DNA from: Panorpa germanica
Taxonomy: Eukaryota > Arthropoda > Insecta > Mecoptera > Panorpidae
DNA: 64,000 nucleotides
Reading direction: 5' to 3'
Assembly: GCA_963678705.1 (NCBI GenBank)
Contig: OY783217.1
Location: 6,324,001-6,388,000 of the forward strand
This document shows, in pieces, positions 24,501-36,345 of this stretch (position 1 is its first letter; each line of letters begins with the position of its first letter). Made by a program: the position numbers and the translations under genes. The notes below the pieces were generated by a model. The model searched no databases and was not told the origin of the DNA. It saw only the letters and a program-made list of their open reading frames with translations.

Positions 24501-27500
24501 AGGATTGACTAATTAGACAAGATCAGTCAGAAGAACCAAAGGGAAAATAACTTTAACAATAATTTTGAAGCTGATAAGGCTTACTGCCAAAATCTACTTC
24601 AATAGTGTAACTGAAAATAAAAAATGCACCCAGTTTGATAGAAGCTAGTACTGTCAGTATAATTTTGAACGAAGCCCGACCAATGTATTAGTATTTTCCC
24701 CATGACTTGGTCCAGCTCGATCCGGACTCTGTATCGGCGACCGAATGTTTTCTACTTCGTTTTTTAGTTTGTGACAGCAAGATATTTATAGGGATTTATC
24801 CGAATGGCTTATCAGTTTGTTTCTATAAGAAATTCAGAAACTACTAAACGATATTTATTTTAAAATAACTGCTATGTCCGTTTGTATGGTCCCGTTGTCA
24901 GAATTGGCTTTCCGGTTTTTTTTTACATAGAGATTGTGGGTTCTATTCTATTAAATCTGATTCAATCTTCCTCAAAACTCTTAAGGACATCTAGGATCAA
25001 GGGTTAGAGTGAGAACGTAATATATTTACAAAATCACCAACTAAAGATGTTAGAAAGAGATAAAAATATTGTTAGAGTTAGAGTTTAGACTCGAAGAATT
25101 ATAAGTTGAAGTGAGACAGATATATGATAGAGTTAGTTAAGTTAGTTGTGTGATAGAATGAAATAGATATAATGTGGTGGAGACGCCGAGTATATGCGTT
25201 TAAGAGAATGAGGATGCTTTATCCACGTATACACCCACAAATATACCGGTTCAAGGGATATATTCAACGATTTTGGATAAGGGTAAATAGGACTACTACT
25301 AAGGCCTAAAGAGAGTACAACAGATTGTATGTGAAAATCACAAACAAACTACCAAAAACACAAACAGATTTAGATGTGATGTGGTCAATGATTCAGTATG
25401 TTTACCGTCAAACAGTGTTCAACCCCTCACCCCACACCCCCAACGCCCCTAGTGCCACTCGCACGCTCGCACACTGACATACATACAGATAAGTTACAAT
25501 AAAGATGGGGTTGTGCTTGGGCCAGCTGCCTGGAGGGTAAATAAACAAAATATCAATCGCAAACGTTTACGCGCATACACCCCGTAGTAAACCTACTAGA
25601 ATACTAGAATCACCACGAAAAGCGCAGCGATACATTGTGAACTGTGCACATATATTGTACTAAAAGTCGGAATTTATTTGCTTAGCAAGGTAAATCGATG
25701 GCAATCTTGAAAACAGTGATTTTATTTCCATTGTGGCTTTAGCTTTTCTAGCCTTCTTTTCTAAATATTTCAATTAGAAAATATTACACATATATTTTAC
25801 ATTCCATTAAACATAAATTAATTTTTCAGACTTTTAACAATGTTTAACTTATACTTCTATTTTTCGGTCTATAATAAATTGTGCTACAATTGTGTGTCTT
25901 CACCACAATCACAATTTGGAGACAATAATATTTTAATTTTATATAACTGAAAAGGATTTTTACAGTGTCCAGATAATAACAAATTTATTAGAACTTGCTA
26001 TAAATGGAAAGTGTCCCGGTTTTCAAGATATAGGTAATTGATCTATTAAATGAGTTTTTATATTACAATTTTTAAATCTCGCTAAATCTATATCCTGTAA
26101 CCTATTTTATTACTGCTACAAATTTCATTTTTTGCATTAGTAAAACTTTAAGAAGACTTTTTCCAGGATTTCAAGGTTTATTTATATGTCAATTTTAGGT
26201 AAAATTTAACCCTTTTAGTTGAAATATTATTAAGTTTTTATTTAATAGAAAGTACGTTGTATTTAAGGTAATGTTTAACTTTTGTGTTCAGCAAAATTTT
26301 AATCGACTTCAGCAAATGTAACACATTTTTTTACTTACAGTTAATACAACACTTATCTATTTGCTCCTTTATAGTTTCTAATAAATGTATGCTCCCAAAA
26401 CATAAAAGGTTATCCTACATTCACCTTAAGCAAAACCTAGTAATATTGAATCTAAAAAGATAATATTTCTTAAATTTATTGTTTAAAGGTATAAATAGCG
26501 TTTTAGAAATAAAATAAATATGAATAAATGAAAACCAATTTAATATGCAAGATGAAATATGACAAAAGAATAATAGAAAATGGCTAAAAATATATAAAAC
26601 GAAATGTATTTTGTATACAAAATACACAAGTTGAGTTATGAAGGCAATAAAACTATAAAACTAAAAGGCGACAGCTACAGAAATGATGATGTGCTTATGA
26701 AACTTTGATCTGACAAATATTTGAAATTTAAATTTGAACAGGAAAACTTTTCATATAAGAAATATTATTTGTATGTATGAATGTTCTATTTGTATATGTT
26801 GTTTTTCATTAAACTTTTATAACGTTTTTCTTAAATCTTAAAGTAAAATCTCTCGAAAACAAAACGTGTTCTATCATGAATCAACAACTTGTCTACTTTG
26901 TGCGAAGCGACGAGCATCTTAGCGTTTCTCAGCAACTTTAATTACGAAAATGTTAATACCTATACAAAAACAAACTCAAGTTAATAATAAGTGTTATACA
27001 TTTTGTTCTTAAAAGAAACGAACCGTTTGTAGTTCTATTTAATAAAGTCTTGAGGGACATTCACACCTACCGACGCACATATACGTCAATTAATTATTAT
27101 CTTCGATTTATGTTTGAGAATAAATTAAATTAAAGGAATAATATATTACAATATTTAACACCATATGAAAATCTTAATTTTTTTTTACAAAAGTTTACAC
27201 ATCAAGAAAATAAAACACTGCATAAATAAAAAGTAACGCAAATCTAACACAATAAAAATACCTTCCATTAAAAATATGATTTAATAATTTCAAGAAAATT
27301 AAACGAGAAGAAATGGCCTGATCGGGTCCTTGCGTTTTTCGGGTAATCCTTCTACTCGGGTATATAAATAAAAGATAATAACCTGTATCACAAATTCAAC
27401 AAATTATTGAACATTGACGTCTGAAGCAGACTCCTTCTAATTAGATTTATAATACTTCAAAAGAAACATCACAATTAAAATATAATTTCTTAGAAATATA

Positions 27501-28706
27501 TTTGGGCTTCAATAAAAATAATTAGAGCAAAATATAATTTCTCATATATCAGAAGTGGGATTTATGAAGGACTTTGATATTTTTTGAATGTAATTAAATT
27601 CTTTGTTATATTTAAAAGTAAATTTATGAACTAATAACATTATTGTATATTAGGGAACAGTTTAGTTTAATTAATGAAATATCTTCTAACTAGAAACCTA
27701 TTTTAAAACTCTTTTCAATTATAATACTATAAACGTTTTCTTAACTAAGACAATATTTTTAACCGACCTTATTTTATCGGCATAATAGCCAAGCACCCAT
27801 TACACTGCAGCGATTTAAACTGGCCAACAATCGTATTCTATTTTGTACTATTCTCACATTGTTTTGACCATTGAGAAAGAGAGAGAGAGTTCTCATAAAC
27901 TCGCAATGAACTTAACCTTTTTATACATTTTGCAAAGGTTTTGTTGTCTTAACCGCCCTCTTTCACCCACTTTTTTTTCACTTCTCCCTACACCATTCCC
28001 TTGTTAAACGCCTCTTGGCACATTTATCTTTCAACCCTGAAGGCAATTTAAACAACAAACACTACTAGTGCAAATAGTTATACGAATTGCAAGCTGACTC
28101 GTTGGATGGCTAGTCTGTTAGTCCATTTCCCGATTTCACTGCACTTTAGCACTTAGTCATTTTAATTTACTTTATAATTTAGAGATAACAATTTACTTTT
28201 GTACAGTTTAAATCTTTACTACTTCATAAAATTAATCATTAGCTTTTTAGGGGATGCTACTACATATAAGTGAATGAAAAAAAAACAGTTATTTATTATT
28301 TACTTTTCTAATAAATAAGTAATAATATATTTGATACATTTACGAGGAAATATATATAAACTATTTATGATATCAAAAAAAATATTTAAATAAAATATGT
28401 AGAACGTTAAAGGTAATTTTATGTGTTAGGCCTGTCGCACATTGCAAGCGTATTTAAACGAATTTTGACCGGACTTATACACGCTACTACGCTTTACCCT
28501 GTAAATGTAATGAACTTGTTCATCTTAAAAATCCAAGCAGTTTGTCGCTCAATATTTAAACAAAAAAGTGTTCGTTACACAATTGTTAGAAATTGTGTCC
28601 TCCATCAGAATGATTATAACTATGTTTATCTTATGACCTCTGGTAACCAGATATTGCTTCTAGTCGCCCTTTTCTAAGATGGAAGTCTAAATCATCGAAA
28701 TTAGGA
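24501..28706. other. Unassigned DNA, partly G+C-richer
   Basis: The patch 25390-25640 is C-rich (GCCACTCGCACGCTCGCACA) with scattered CpG, and 27310-27430 contains GACGTCTGAAGCAGACTCC. GAGAGAGAGAG is at about 27880-27896. An 84-codon plus-strand frame at 28423-28677 has no recognised motif. None of these can be named. Confidence 0.35.
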
Positions 28707-28790
28707 CCCTGGTAGAAAATGAACCTTGAAATTAACTTGTGGAAATCTAGCAAGTGTGAACTTTGCACTACAGGATAATTTCTATATAAG
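28707..28790 (+). mobile_element. Foldback family M, copy 3
   Basis: A fairly complete unit beginning CCCTGGTAGAAAATGAACCT, then AATTAACTTGTGG, GCAAGTGTGAACTTTGCACT and AATTTCTATATAAG. Confidence 0.7.
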
Positions 28791-29221
28791 AATAAGAAAA
28801 TGATGCGATTAAAATGAATTAGCTTTTGCGCAAATTTCACGTCTTTATCTCATTCATCCACCATATTTATTACCTGTTTTAGTTTGTTGTAAATTTTATT
28901 AAAGACTCTCGTATTTAATACACAGTAGGTCTTGCAACTATTACACTTGAACTGTTATTTATTATTGTATTCACGTCGTATTCTACAATGGTACATTTCT
29001 GTTTTTGATATAAAGCACTTCAGAATCCCACCGTGCCGTTACATTTACTTCAGAACAAATAAATATGTTTGCTACATAAGTGTCATAAAATCCTTAACAT
29101 CACAAAATAGTACAAAATACAACCTAAAATACAGTAATATTTGTGTTCTACAGTCACGTGAAAAAACTATACGAATGGAAGAAGATGAATATTTTATTTT
29201 ATTGTTTTTGCTATTAGGGAC
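28791..29221. other. Unassigned DNA
   Basis: A 115-codon plus-strand frame starts at 28932 and runs into the pyrimidine repeat, so its end is repeat-derived. No motif. Confidence 0.35.
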
Positions 29222-29485
29222 TACATTCTTTCGCTTTAAATCATTAAATTACATATCATTGTACTTAATTACATTTTAATTGTGATCCTTATTCTATTTA
29301 CGCTTTCTCACTCCTTCCAAAAAGAATATATATAATATATATAAATGAAAACAAATCAAATAAATGTAAACTCCTACTGCTTCTCTTCCTCCTGTTTCTA
29401 CTCTATCATTCCTTCTCTTTCCTCGCTCTTTCTCTCTACCTCCGCAATCCTCCTCTTCTTTCACTACCACCTTTTAATATTTGCA
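29222..29485 (+). repeat. Polypyrimidine repeat family P, copy 2
   Basis: Homologous to the minus strand of 17740-17985: CATTCTTTCGCTTTAAATCA, TTACATATCATTGT, then a ~120-base C+T-rich tract (TTCTCTTCCTCCTG, CTTTCCTCGCTC). Pyrimidine runs are also seen at 50660-50720 on the plus strand and, as purine runs, at 38640-38850 and 54530-54690. Confidence 0.6.
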
Positions 29486-29522
29486 CAATCTTCTTTCGCT
29501 TGGGAGGAGGTTAATATAAATA

Positions 29523-29610
29523 AGTAGAAATATATTACAGGAAGAAAATTGTGTTACAGTTGTACAAGCTAATTGCAAGGTTCATTTTCTATTTCACACA
29601 TAGAAATTGT
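29523..29610 (-). mobile_element. Foldback family M, copy 4
   Basis: On the plus strand: AGTAGAAATATATTACAGG, GTGTTACAGTTGTACAAGCT, AATTGCAAGGTTCATTTTCT and a final TAGAAATTG. This is the reverse orientation and it is joined to a SINE copy on the right. Confidence 0.6.
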
Positions 29611-29712
29611 TGCTAACTGTTATGTCTTCGAGTTCGTTCGCCGAATCAGAGTTATATTTTTTGGGTATGGTTTTTATTAAGTTAACTTGATTATGTACAT
29701 ACATAAGTATAT
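29611..29712 (+). mobile_element. tRNA-derived SINE family S, partial copy
   Basis: Starts inside the B-box region (GTCTTCGAGTTCG) and continues through CAGAGTTATATTTTTTGGGT and TTTTTATTAAGTTAACTTGA to GTACATAC. The A box and the 3' half are missing. Confidence 0.65.
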
Positions 29713-31854
29713 ATCTACTCACATATATATATATACATATATGTCTAGCTGAATTACTACCTCATATAAAACATCAACATAATTAACAACTTTAACTATA
29801 TGCCACGTGACATGAACACCCCTATACTGCTATTTAGAAATAAATGCTATTACTGCAATAAATCTGTATAGACAAGTATAACAATTGCAATCGGGACACA
29901 TTTCAGTCACAATATAAACAACAATAATCAAATCATGAAACAACCCATAATAGAATGTATGTTAATCAAATAACCCTAAATACAAATCAGTTATTTTGAA
30001 TATTCGTATAATTACAGTATAATTATATTATATGTTATAATGGAATTACTGTTATTGGACACCCTAGTTGAGAATTTCGACAGCAAATTGCTGTCCAAGT
30101 ATTCTAAATCGTTGTTGAAATAGTTGGCGTAACAGGGGAGTTAATATGTTGTCAGCGTAATTACATAGTAGGAGAAGATGCATCAGTTGTTCAAATATTT
30201 ACTAAGAAATTTTGAGCTGTATATTTATATATAATTATTTGTACATTTTATATGTAATTTAGATATATAAATATAATTCAAATCTAGCAATCATTTTGAA
30301 ATCGTTCCATTATTTAACCGTTGAAACGCTGATAACTCGAAAACCTGCGAGCTACGAAATCCGCATATAAAATTACGTTAAGATATGTTATTATTATTAT
30401 ACTCATGTATTTGAACGTAGTTTTTCCCGCCGACTTTTGTATGGAATGTTAACTTTATGTACACCTATGTATCTGCATTTTAAGGCAAGAAGACTGTGAA
30501 AGCAAAAAAAGTTACCTAATAAAAGAAAAAGTTTTATCGCAAACTGTGTTCTTTTTTAATTCTTTTCAAAGATAGTCAACCCTATATTTTTTTAATTATG
30601 TGGTGGTGCTTTTATAGTAATATATTTTCCTAAATGATTCATTAAACTAGTGCAAATCACGTTTATAATGAAACAGTAATATTCTACTTCTCCATGAACA
30701 AACTACTTATCAGAATCGTATAATATGCCCCCCCCCCTTTCCTCTAAAAACCCCATATATAGCGTCCAAATGTCACAATCAAATATATGGCGAATATATC
30801 TGAATAGGCGCCTCACATGGAGGAAATATATATTTACGAAACGTGAAGCCTTATGACTACAACTGCATAAATTATAACCAATATGAAAATAAGTAAATTT
30901 TGAAAAAAATGATAACTTGTTTGGACTTGCTCAGACGATTAGTTTTTGAGATATGTATTTGAGGCTCTCGCTTCTTAAATACCCCAAATAATTCTTTGTT
31001 TCTGTCAAAATAAACAGGTCCGAAAAAGTAATATATGTAAAATATAAAGTTCTTGATGTTTCAAGACCTTTTCCATTATTATGCGATAAACGAAGAAATA
31101 TTTTGAACTTAGTAAGAATAACAAGTACAAGTATATCGTTGTATAACACAACTTAAAATGTAATGCAAGCTGAGATGAGGTTTTAAGTTACTTACCAAGT
31201 AATGCATGGAGAGAAAATGGAAAACAGATTGGAAATGTCACTCACCTAGAAAAAATAAAACATAACATTAGTTTAAAGCGTAATGTACATATAAAAACTA
31301 TTAACTATTTACAAAATACAGTCGGACAAATATTATTAAAAAAGAATAAGAAAAGTTGACGACTCTCATTTCAAAATTATGATGGTGATCAACTAATGAT
31401 AAAGTGAGACAAACTTACATGTAAACATAAATAAAAGAAAGAGAAAAATATAAATAATACATTTTCACAATTTGTGCACGAATACAGCTGTATATTCTAT
31501 TGAATTATAATATTTTTAAGCTATTAAGTATAATTTAAAAGTAGATATTTAAATATAAGTTTAAATTAAATTACCAACTAAGAATGAAATTATTGTATTG
31601 TAAATATTTCTACTGGTAACTTGACAAGTACGCGAAACTCTCACATACCATCATCTAAAAAATATTCTAGTAGTGAGTTGACTTGAGCCAACTACTAAAA
31701 AGCTTTTAATTAAAATTATGTGAAGACGTAATTTTGATTTAGATTTTGAATTTGTGATAAATTATTGTATTATCGTTCTACTTTTCTAGAGCAGTGTTAT
31801 TATTTAATTATTTAGAAGTAAAACCCTATATTTTCTCATTACAAATAACATCAA
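29713..31854. other. A+T-rich DNA, no gene seen
   Basis: A run of ten C lies at 30728-30737. No other notable feature. Confidence 0.45.
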
Positions 31855-31990
31855 TCAACCACCGTATTCACCAGATATACTACGTGGGACTTCTTATGTT
31901 TCCGAAACTAAAATTGCCGCTACAGTGTACTCGTTTTGACTCGGTTACAGGTGAAAAGCAAAAATAGTCATGCACTACTGAAGTGGACTG
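31855..31990 (+). pseudogene. Mariner transposase C-terminal remnant
   Basis: Plus-strand reading gives QPPYSPDI just after 31856. Following a one-base shift it continues as DFLCFRN then, after a stop, a KLPLQCTRFDS-like stretch. PPYSPDLAP..DFFLFPKLK followed by a basic segment is the hallmark of mariner transposases just upstream of the last catalytic aspartate. Several frameshifts and stops mark it as dead. Ends of the element are not visible. Confidence 0.6.
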
Positions 31991-32012
31991 ATTCAACCAG
32001 CTGCTGTAAGCA

Positions 32013-32068
32013 AACTGGTTGACAGATCTTGCTCATATTTGGCATAGCGACTCAGTACAATGCTACTA
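32013..32068. repeat. Short repeat shared with 47946-47998
   Basis: GGTTGACA, CATATTT.GCATAG and AGTACAATGCTAC occur in the same order here and at 47.95 kb, on the same strand in both, although the mariner motifs beside them are in opposite orientation. Its identity is unknown. Confidence 0.6.
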
Positions 32069-33251
32069 AGTTACCTAATTACTTAACAAATAATTAGTGC
32101 GGGCCTTTTTAACCCTATATGTTTAAAATGAATTATCCCTGTTAACTTAAATACGCACAAACCCACCCTATCGGAAAAAATAAGAAAACAACATGGCTGA
32201 TCTAAGACATAGCATTAAAGAAAGTGCAGTTCAGCTTTGAAACATCATTGTTTTAACGATCTCCACCTCTTTTTCGTTTTGTAATACATCTATATCGAGC
32301 CAATGTTCGTTCAATATATAATACCATACATATACGAATATACACATATACTATTTCTTTCTTTAACTGAATCTATTTTTAAAATGATACAGCTGTAATT
32401 TAATATGTGATGGAAGGAGAAAATATAATTGAATATTACAAGCAAAGTATAAATTCCCATAATACAAAGAATTTGAACGTTTCTCGTTTGTTGTTTTCCA
32501 TTTTGTTGTATACTGACAAGACAATGTGTATGACAGGGTAACAAAAAACATCAAATCAGTAGGTAAAGAGGGTTGAACGTGGGGTTACGTTAAGTTAGGT
32601 TGGGTTTGGTACTTTGTACTTGGAACATGAAAATACAAGAGCACAAGTAATATTAATTCTATATTACGTAAAAATGTAAAGAGCACATTGTAACACAGGA
32701 TAGTAGTAGATGTTATATTAGAGAAAGAACGAGATAGCAATATGGGGGTGGGGATGAGTAATACAACAGAAAAGGCCTTTTGTTTGTGTGGATGACATCA
32801 GATTGCCAACCTGAAGAAACTTTACTAAACAAAGAATATTTGAGATTGCCTTGAAACGTGAGAATAATAAATAGATAAGAGTGTATATAATACCCATACA
32901 CCAACGAGATAATAATGGAAGGAAGTTTAAATGATTAAGTACCGTAAAAAATAATTGATGTCATTTATTTTAATGATAGAGTTTAGATTAATTATGATAC
33001 AGTTTCATTACGTCATAATAATTAAATGTACATTATAACAAAGTTGTACATGTAGTTGATACTTGTATATGTACATATGTAATGCAGATGACGTCACTAG
33101 GCAATTGCAATGTAAGGCACGGTAATGTCAGAAAAGAACTCGTATTATCTGCATATGAATAATCTGAAGCATTTCTCCGAATCTGGACAGTTTCCGGACA
33201 TTCATTAAGTAACAGTTTTAAAGAATAAAGTACCATTTCCACCTAATTTTT
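32069..33251. other. Unassigned A+T-rich DNA
   Basis: Several 60-77-codon frames on the minus strand (32311-33242) have no recognisable motif. GTTACGTTAAGTTAGGTTGG near 32584 is a G+T-rich stretch of no clear meaning. Confidence 0.35.
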
Positions 33252-33479
33252 TTGTTTTAAGTTTTAGTTTTAGTGTATGCGTCGTACATATAAATTATTT
33301 TATTTATTATAACTACTTATTAACTTTTTTTCAGAACCCAGAACAAAATTCTATTTATGACAGATTGAAGGGTGTTAACTTCGTTGATAATAAATAAAAA
33401 TGCACTATCAAGTTTTACGTTTTAGATTTACAAAGTTTGGAGTTTGCAAACTTCTAAAACTAAAACTAAAACTAAAATT
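33252..33479. repeat. Inverted hexamer runs (TTTTAG/CTAAAA)
   Basis: GTTTTAAGTTTTAGTTTTAG at 33253-33272 and, about 180 bases away, CTAAAACTAAAACTAAAAC at about 33454-33472 are inverted copies. The segment between them is A+T-rich. This could be a small inverted-repeat element or two independent hexamer runs. Confidence 0.5.
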
Positions 33480-33611
33480 ATGACTAGAACATATGCAGGA
33501 AACGATTAAGTATATTATTTGTTATATGCTGTACTATTGTTGCAACTAAATAATAAAAATAAAAGTAAAAGAGTAGGTGAATGATACTTTAAACTCAGTT
33601 TTGCGTTGTAT

Positions 33612-33754
33612 CTCAGGTAGAAAATATATTTAGCTTACGTTAAACTTGCACAGCAAGATAATATCTGTATGAAAATTAAAAAAATAACATAGGAATTAGC
33701 TTGTGGCAAGCTGGTAAGTATAATATGCAATGGAACTTATATTTCTACCTGGAA
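33612..33754. mobile_element. Dimeric foldback family M, copy 5
   Basis: Ends are TCAGGTAGAAAATATAT and ATATTTCTACCTGG, inverted. Inside lie GGAATTAGCTTGTGGCAAGC and, in the first unit, TTAAACTTGCACAGCAAGAT. The two units are in a compound arrangement. Confidence 0.75.
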
Positions 33755-35059
33755 TACAATATGAATATGAAAGGGTTATAATTATATATAAGTACCCTTT
33801 GATTTAAAATTACCTAGAATTTAAGAAACACTTTACTCCTTTTGAACTGGTTGAACCCTCTCAGAGAAAATATGAAGCTCACAGCAACTGAACTTTTAAC
33901 GGTTCTTCAAAATTGAAAACTCAGTTTTAACCAGCTACAATTTAACGTAATCAAATTTTCTCTTACCCCCTCTCGGACTCTGAGAGGGTCTAAGTGGAAG
34001 TAATATTACTGTGACCAATTATATATTGGAGAGCAATCATTGTAAACATATTTATTATGGGGTAGTTCGCAAAATAGGAGTAATACCCAACCCTTTAGCT
34101 AATCAACTTGTATTTCCAGAGTTAAAGCAGGCGCACCTACAGCTTTTAGATAGGAAATATATTTAGACATGTACACTTGCTTTTCAATTTGTAACAATTG
34201 CTTCAGTTTGTATTTAAACATTTTATTTTTGGTTACTGAACGAATCTTGTTGTATTTGATGGACAAAGTCAAGTTTTATCTTGCTAAAGTCGATAAAGTT
34301 GAAGCTTTTTACAGTATCAATTTAAACTTATTTTACAGGGTCTGTTAATGTTTTGTACTAGTACATTCAGCCAGTCGTATTGCAAGAACTCTTAAGTTTA
34401 TTTTACTTTTATTATGAAGTACACAATGATACAATACATCGTTAAAGGCAATCATAAAACTTGTAACTAGAGATGGGATTCATTCTGTGATACTTCATGT
34501 TGATTGCCTGCACGAATTACATTAAAATATTTATTTTGAAAGTTAATCTTGCGCGCCATTAATTTCATATTATTACATTCAACAATTTTCATGACTTGTG
34601 ATATGATTAAACCAGGTAGTAGAGAGTAGGGGTGATGATGGAGAGAGGGATGGTGGAGTATTTGACACATTTGAATAATGATAATCAATGTATTCATTGT
34701 TTAGGCTTTGATATTTGCGTGCATTAGTACCGGGTCAATGCTTGGAGGCTATTACATACTCGTATTAACGCGCTTAGGGCTGATATTACGTTGAATTAGT
34801 ATTGTAATGTGACTACTGAAATTATATTACAGTTTCATTGAATATTCATTGCGTTTGCGTTTGTTTTTGAAGTGAAACTTCTTAGCCACATGTTCAAAAT
34901 TATACAGTTGAGAAGAAACAACAATAAAAGACAAAATGTAGAGAGACGGAATCGGTTTTTCGGTCTATCGGGTATCTTCGGGTTAAATTGTCGGACAAGC
35001 GTTTTATTTTTTGAATACGAGATTGTCATTAATTGATTGTTCATTAAATTTCCATTCTT
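33755..35059. other. Unassigned A+T-rich DNA
   Basis: CTCTGAGAGGG lies near 33977. Nothing else can be named. Confidence 0.4.
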
Positions 35060-35490
35060 TACCCTAAACTACAATGCAATACATGCCACTGTTAACTAAC
35101 AGTACATTAGCTGATATTTTGTAAAATATGTATGAGAGAAAACACAACATTATACGACAATTATATGATGATAAATCCGGTGAAGATTTGGACAAGATAT
35201 AAAAGAACTTGGCGAATACGACACAAGTTGTTTTTATTTTTATTTCTTATTTAATTTGCTTATTTGCTAGGTCTAATCATTAGCAACCTCCTACTATATT
35301 GGTAGTATGTATGGGGTCGTGGTCTCATATAGGTGCACTACACCGTTGCCTAAAAAGTTTACGCTTATGTATACTCATAATCAATATAATTTGATAACAA
35401 CAAAACCAATAATAATAACAGATATAACTCTGTAGACACAGCAGTTTAGCGTCAAGTATCAAGTTATTAAAATCGCCATAAAACTAGAGT
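35060..35490 (+). repeat. Dispersed repeat R, copy interrupted by a SINE
   Basis: 35060-35231 and 35460-35490 align to one continuous segment at 4379-4612. The break is at the SINE insertion (35232-35459). The homology resumes as AAAATCGCCATAAAACTAGA, which matches the 4.6 kb copy. Confidence 0.7.
35232..35459 (-). mobile_element. tRNA-derived SINE family S inserted into repeat R
   Basis: Flanked by CAAGTTGTT (35223-35231) and CAAGTTATT (35460-35468), a 9-bp duplication with one mismatch, of which the 4.58 kb copy has a single version. On the minus strand, a decayed head (ACTTGACGCTAAACTGCTGT), the CAGAGTTATAT block, TCAAATTATATTGATTATG, GGCAACGGTGTAGTGCAC, CTATATGAGACCACGACCCC and an A-rich tail (AAATAAGAAATAAAAATAAA) follow in the order seen in other copies. 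Confidence 0.8.
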
Positions 35491-35515
35491 CAAAAACGTT
35501 TTCTTAATTAAATTT

Positions 35516-35816
35516 ATGATATATCCAGAGCATTTGATCTTCCAATGTACAGAAACGAAGGCCTGCAGAAATAATTTGTACAGAGTTTTGGTGAAAAATG
35601 GAGTGGAGTTGTCAACGAGTATGCAGGAACTACTAAGATATCCGAGGTGGCCAGTGTGCTTAGTGATAGACAGGATATGGAATATAGCGGGTTTAAAAGT
35701 ATAGGTACGTAATAATAAATGAAATGTAAATATGTAAAATGTGAATTATATGAATTAACAAGGGCAAAAAAGGACTGTGGTCCTGGGAAGCCCGTAAATT
35801 ATTAATAAAAAAAAAA
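35516..35816 (+). pseudogene. LINE 3' end: C-terminal frame plus 3' UTR and poly(A)
   Basis: An open frame of 62 codons (35516-35704) contains PEHLIFQC, followed 14-15 residues later by LVKNGVEL and ending after MQELLRYPRWP and an IRW-like tail. An HIxxxC motif followed by a short L-rich tail is characteristic of the last part of LINE reverse transcriptases with an RNase H. It is followed by 70 bases of UTR, then GGACTGTGGTCC, GGAAGCCCGTAAATT and a final run of 10 A (35807-35816). The homologous tail at 1.78 kb links both to one LINE family. The 5' part of the frame is missing. Confidence 0.6.
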
Positions 35817-36229
35817 TCAGTAAAATAATTTATTATATGGTTTGCGAACAATAAAAGCGTGAAGCGCCTAAATAACTAAACTTAATAACCGTTTCTTTTG
35901 TTTAGGTAATTATTACTTTAGTTCCTTAATTATTTTAAATAATACAAAACGTCGCTGCGTGTTTTAGCAAAGTTACCACGAATTATTAAAATATGAAAAA
36001 AAAGTTTGTGGAAAATTATTTAATAAAATAAAAAATATAATGATAACATAAATACGTTTATTATTATATCAGAAGTATAAATATATGCATAACTTCTTCG
36101 TAAGGTGCTGCATCCCCTTAACCCAGTTTATCATCATTCTAAACTGATGATTTCGTAACTACGTCGTTAAACAAATCAGCTTTTGTTTGTCCCGTTTGTT
36201 CCACTGCTGCTAAATGTGAATATCGAAAG
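35817..36229. other. A+T-rich DNA, no gene seen
   Basis: No recognisable feature. Confidence 0.4.
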
Positions 36230-36345
36230 TTCATTAGCAGCGTGGTCCGCTTGGCTCATGTGGTAGCCCAAAACTCTGAAGTCCCGGAACCCGAGGGCAT
36301 AACCAAGTGACGAGCGGTGGGAGTAAAGGTTCGAAAACATCCTGA
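36230..36345 (+). mobile_element. Possible tRNA-derived SINE, third type
   Basis: GGCTCATGTGGTAGCCC (36252) resembles a pol III A box with its tRNA D-arm context, followed by ACTCTGAAGTCCCGGAACCC. GGTTCGAAAAC near 36328 is a weak B box. The spacing is too wide for a tRNA. The patch is markedly richer in G+C than its surroundings. Only one copy is seen. The 84-codon minus-strand frame across it is a shadow. Confidence 0.4.
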
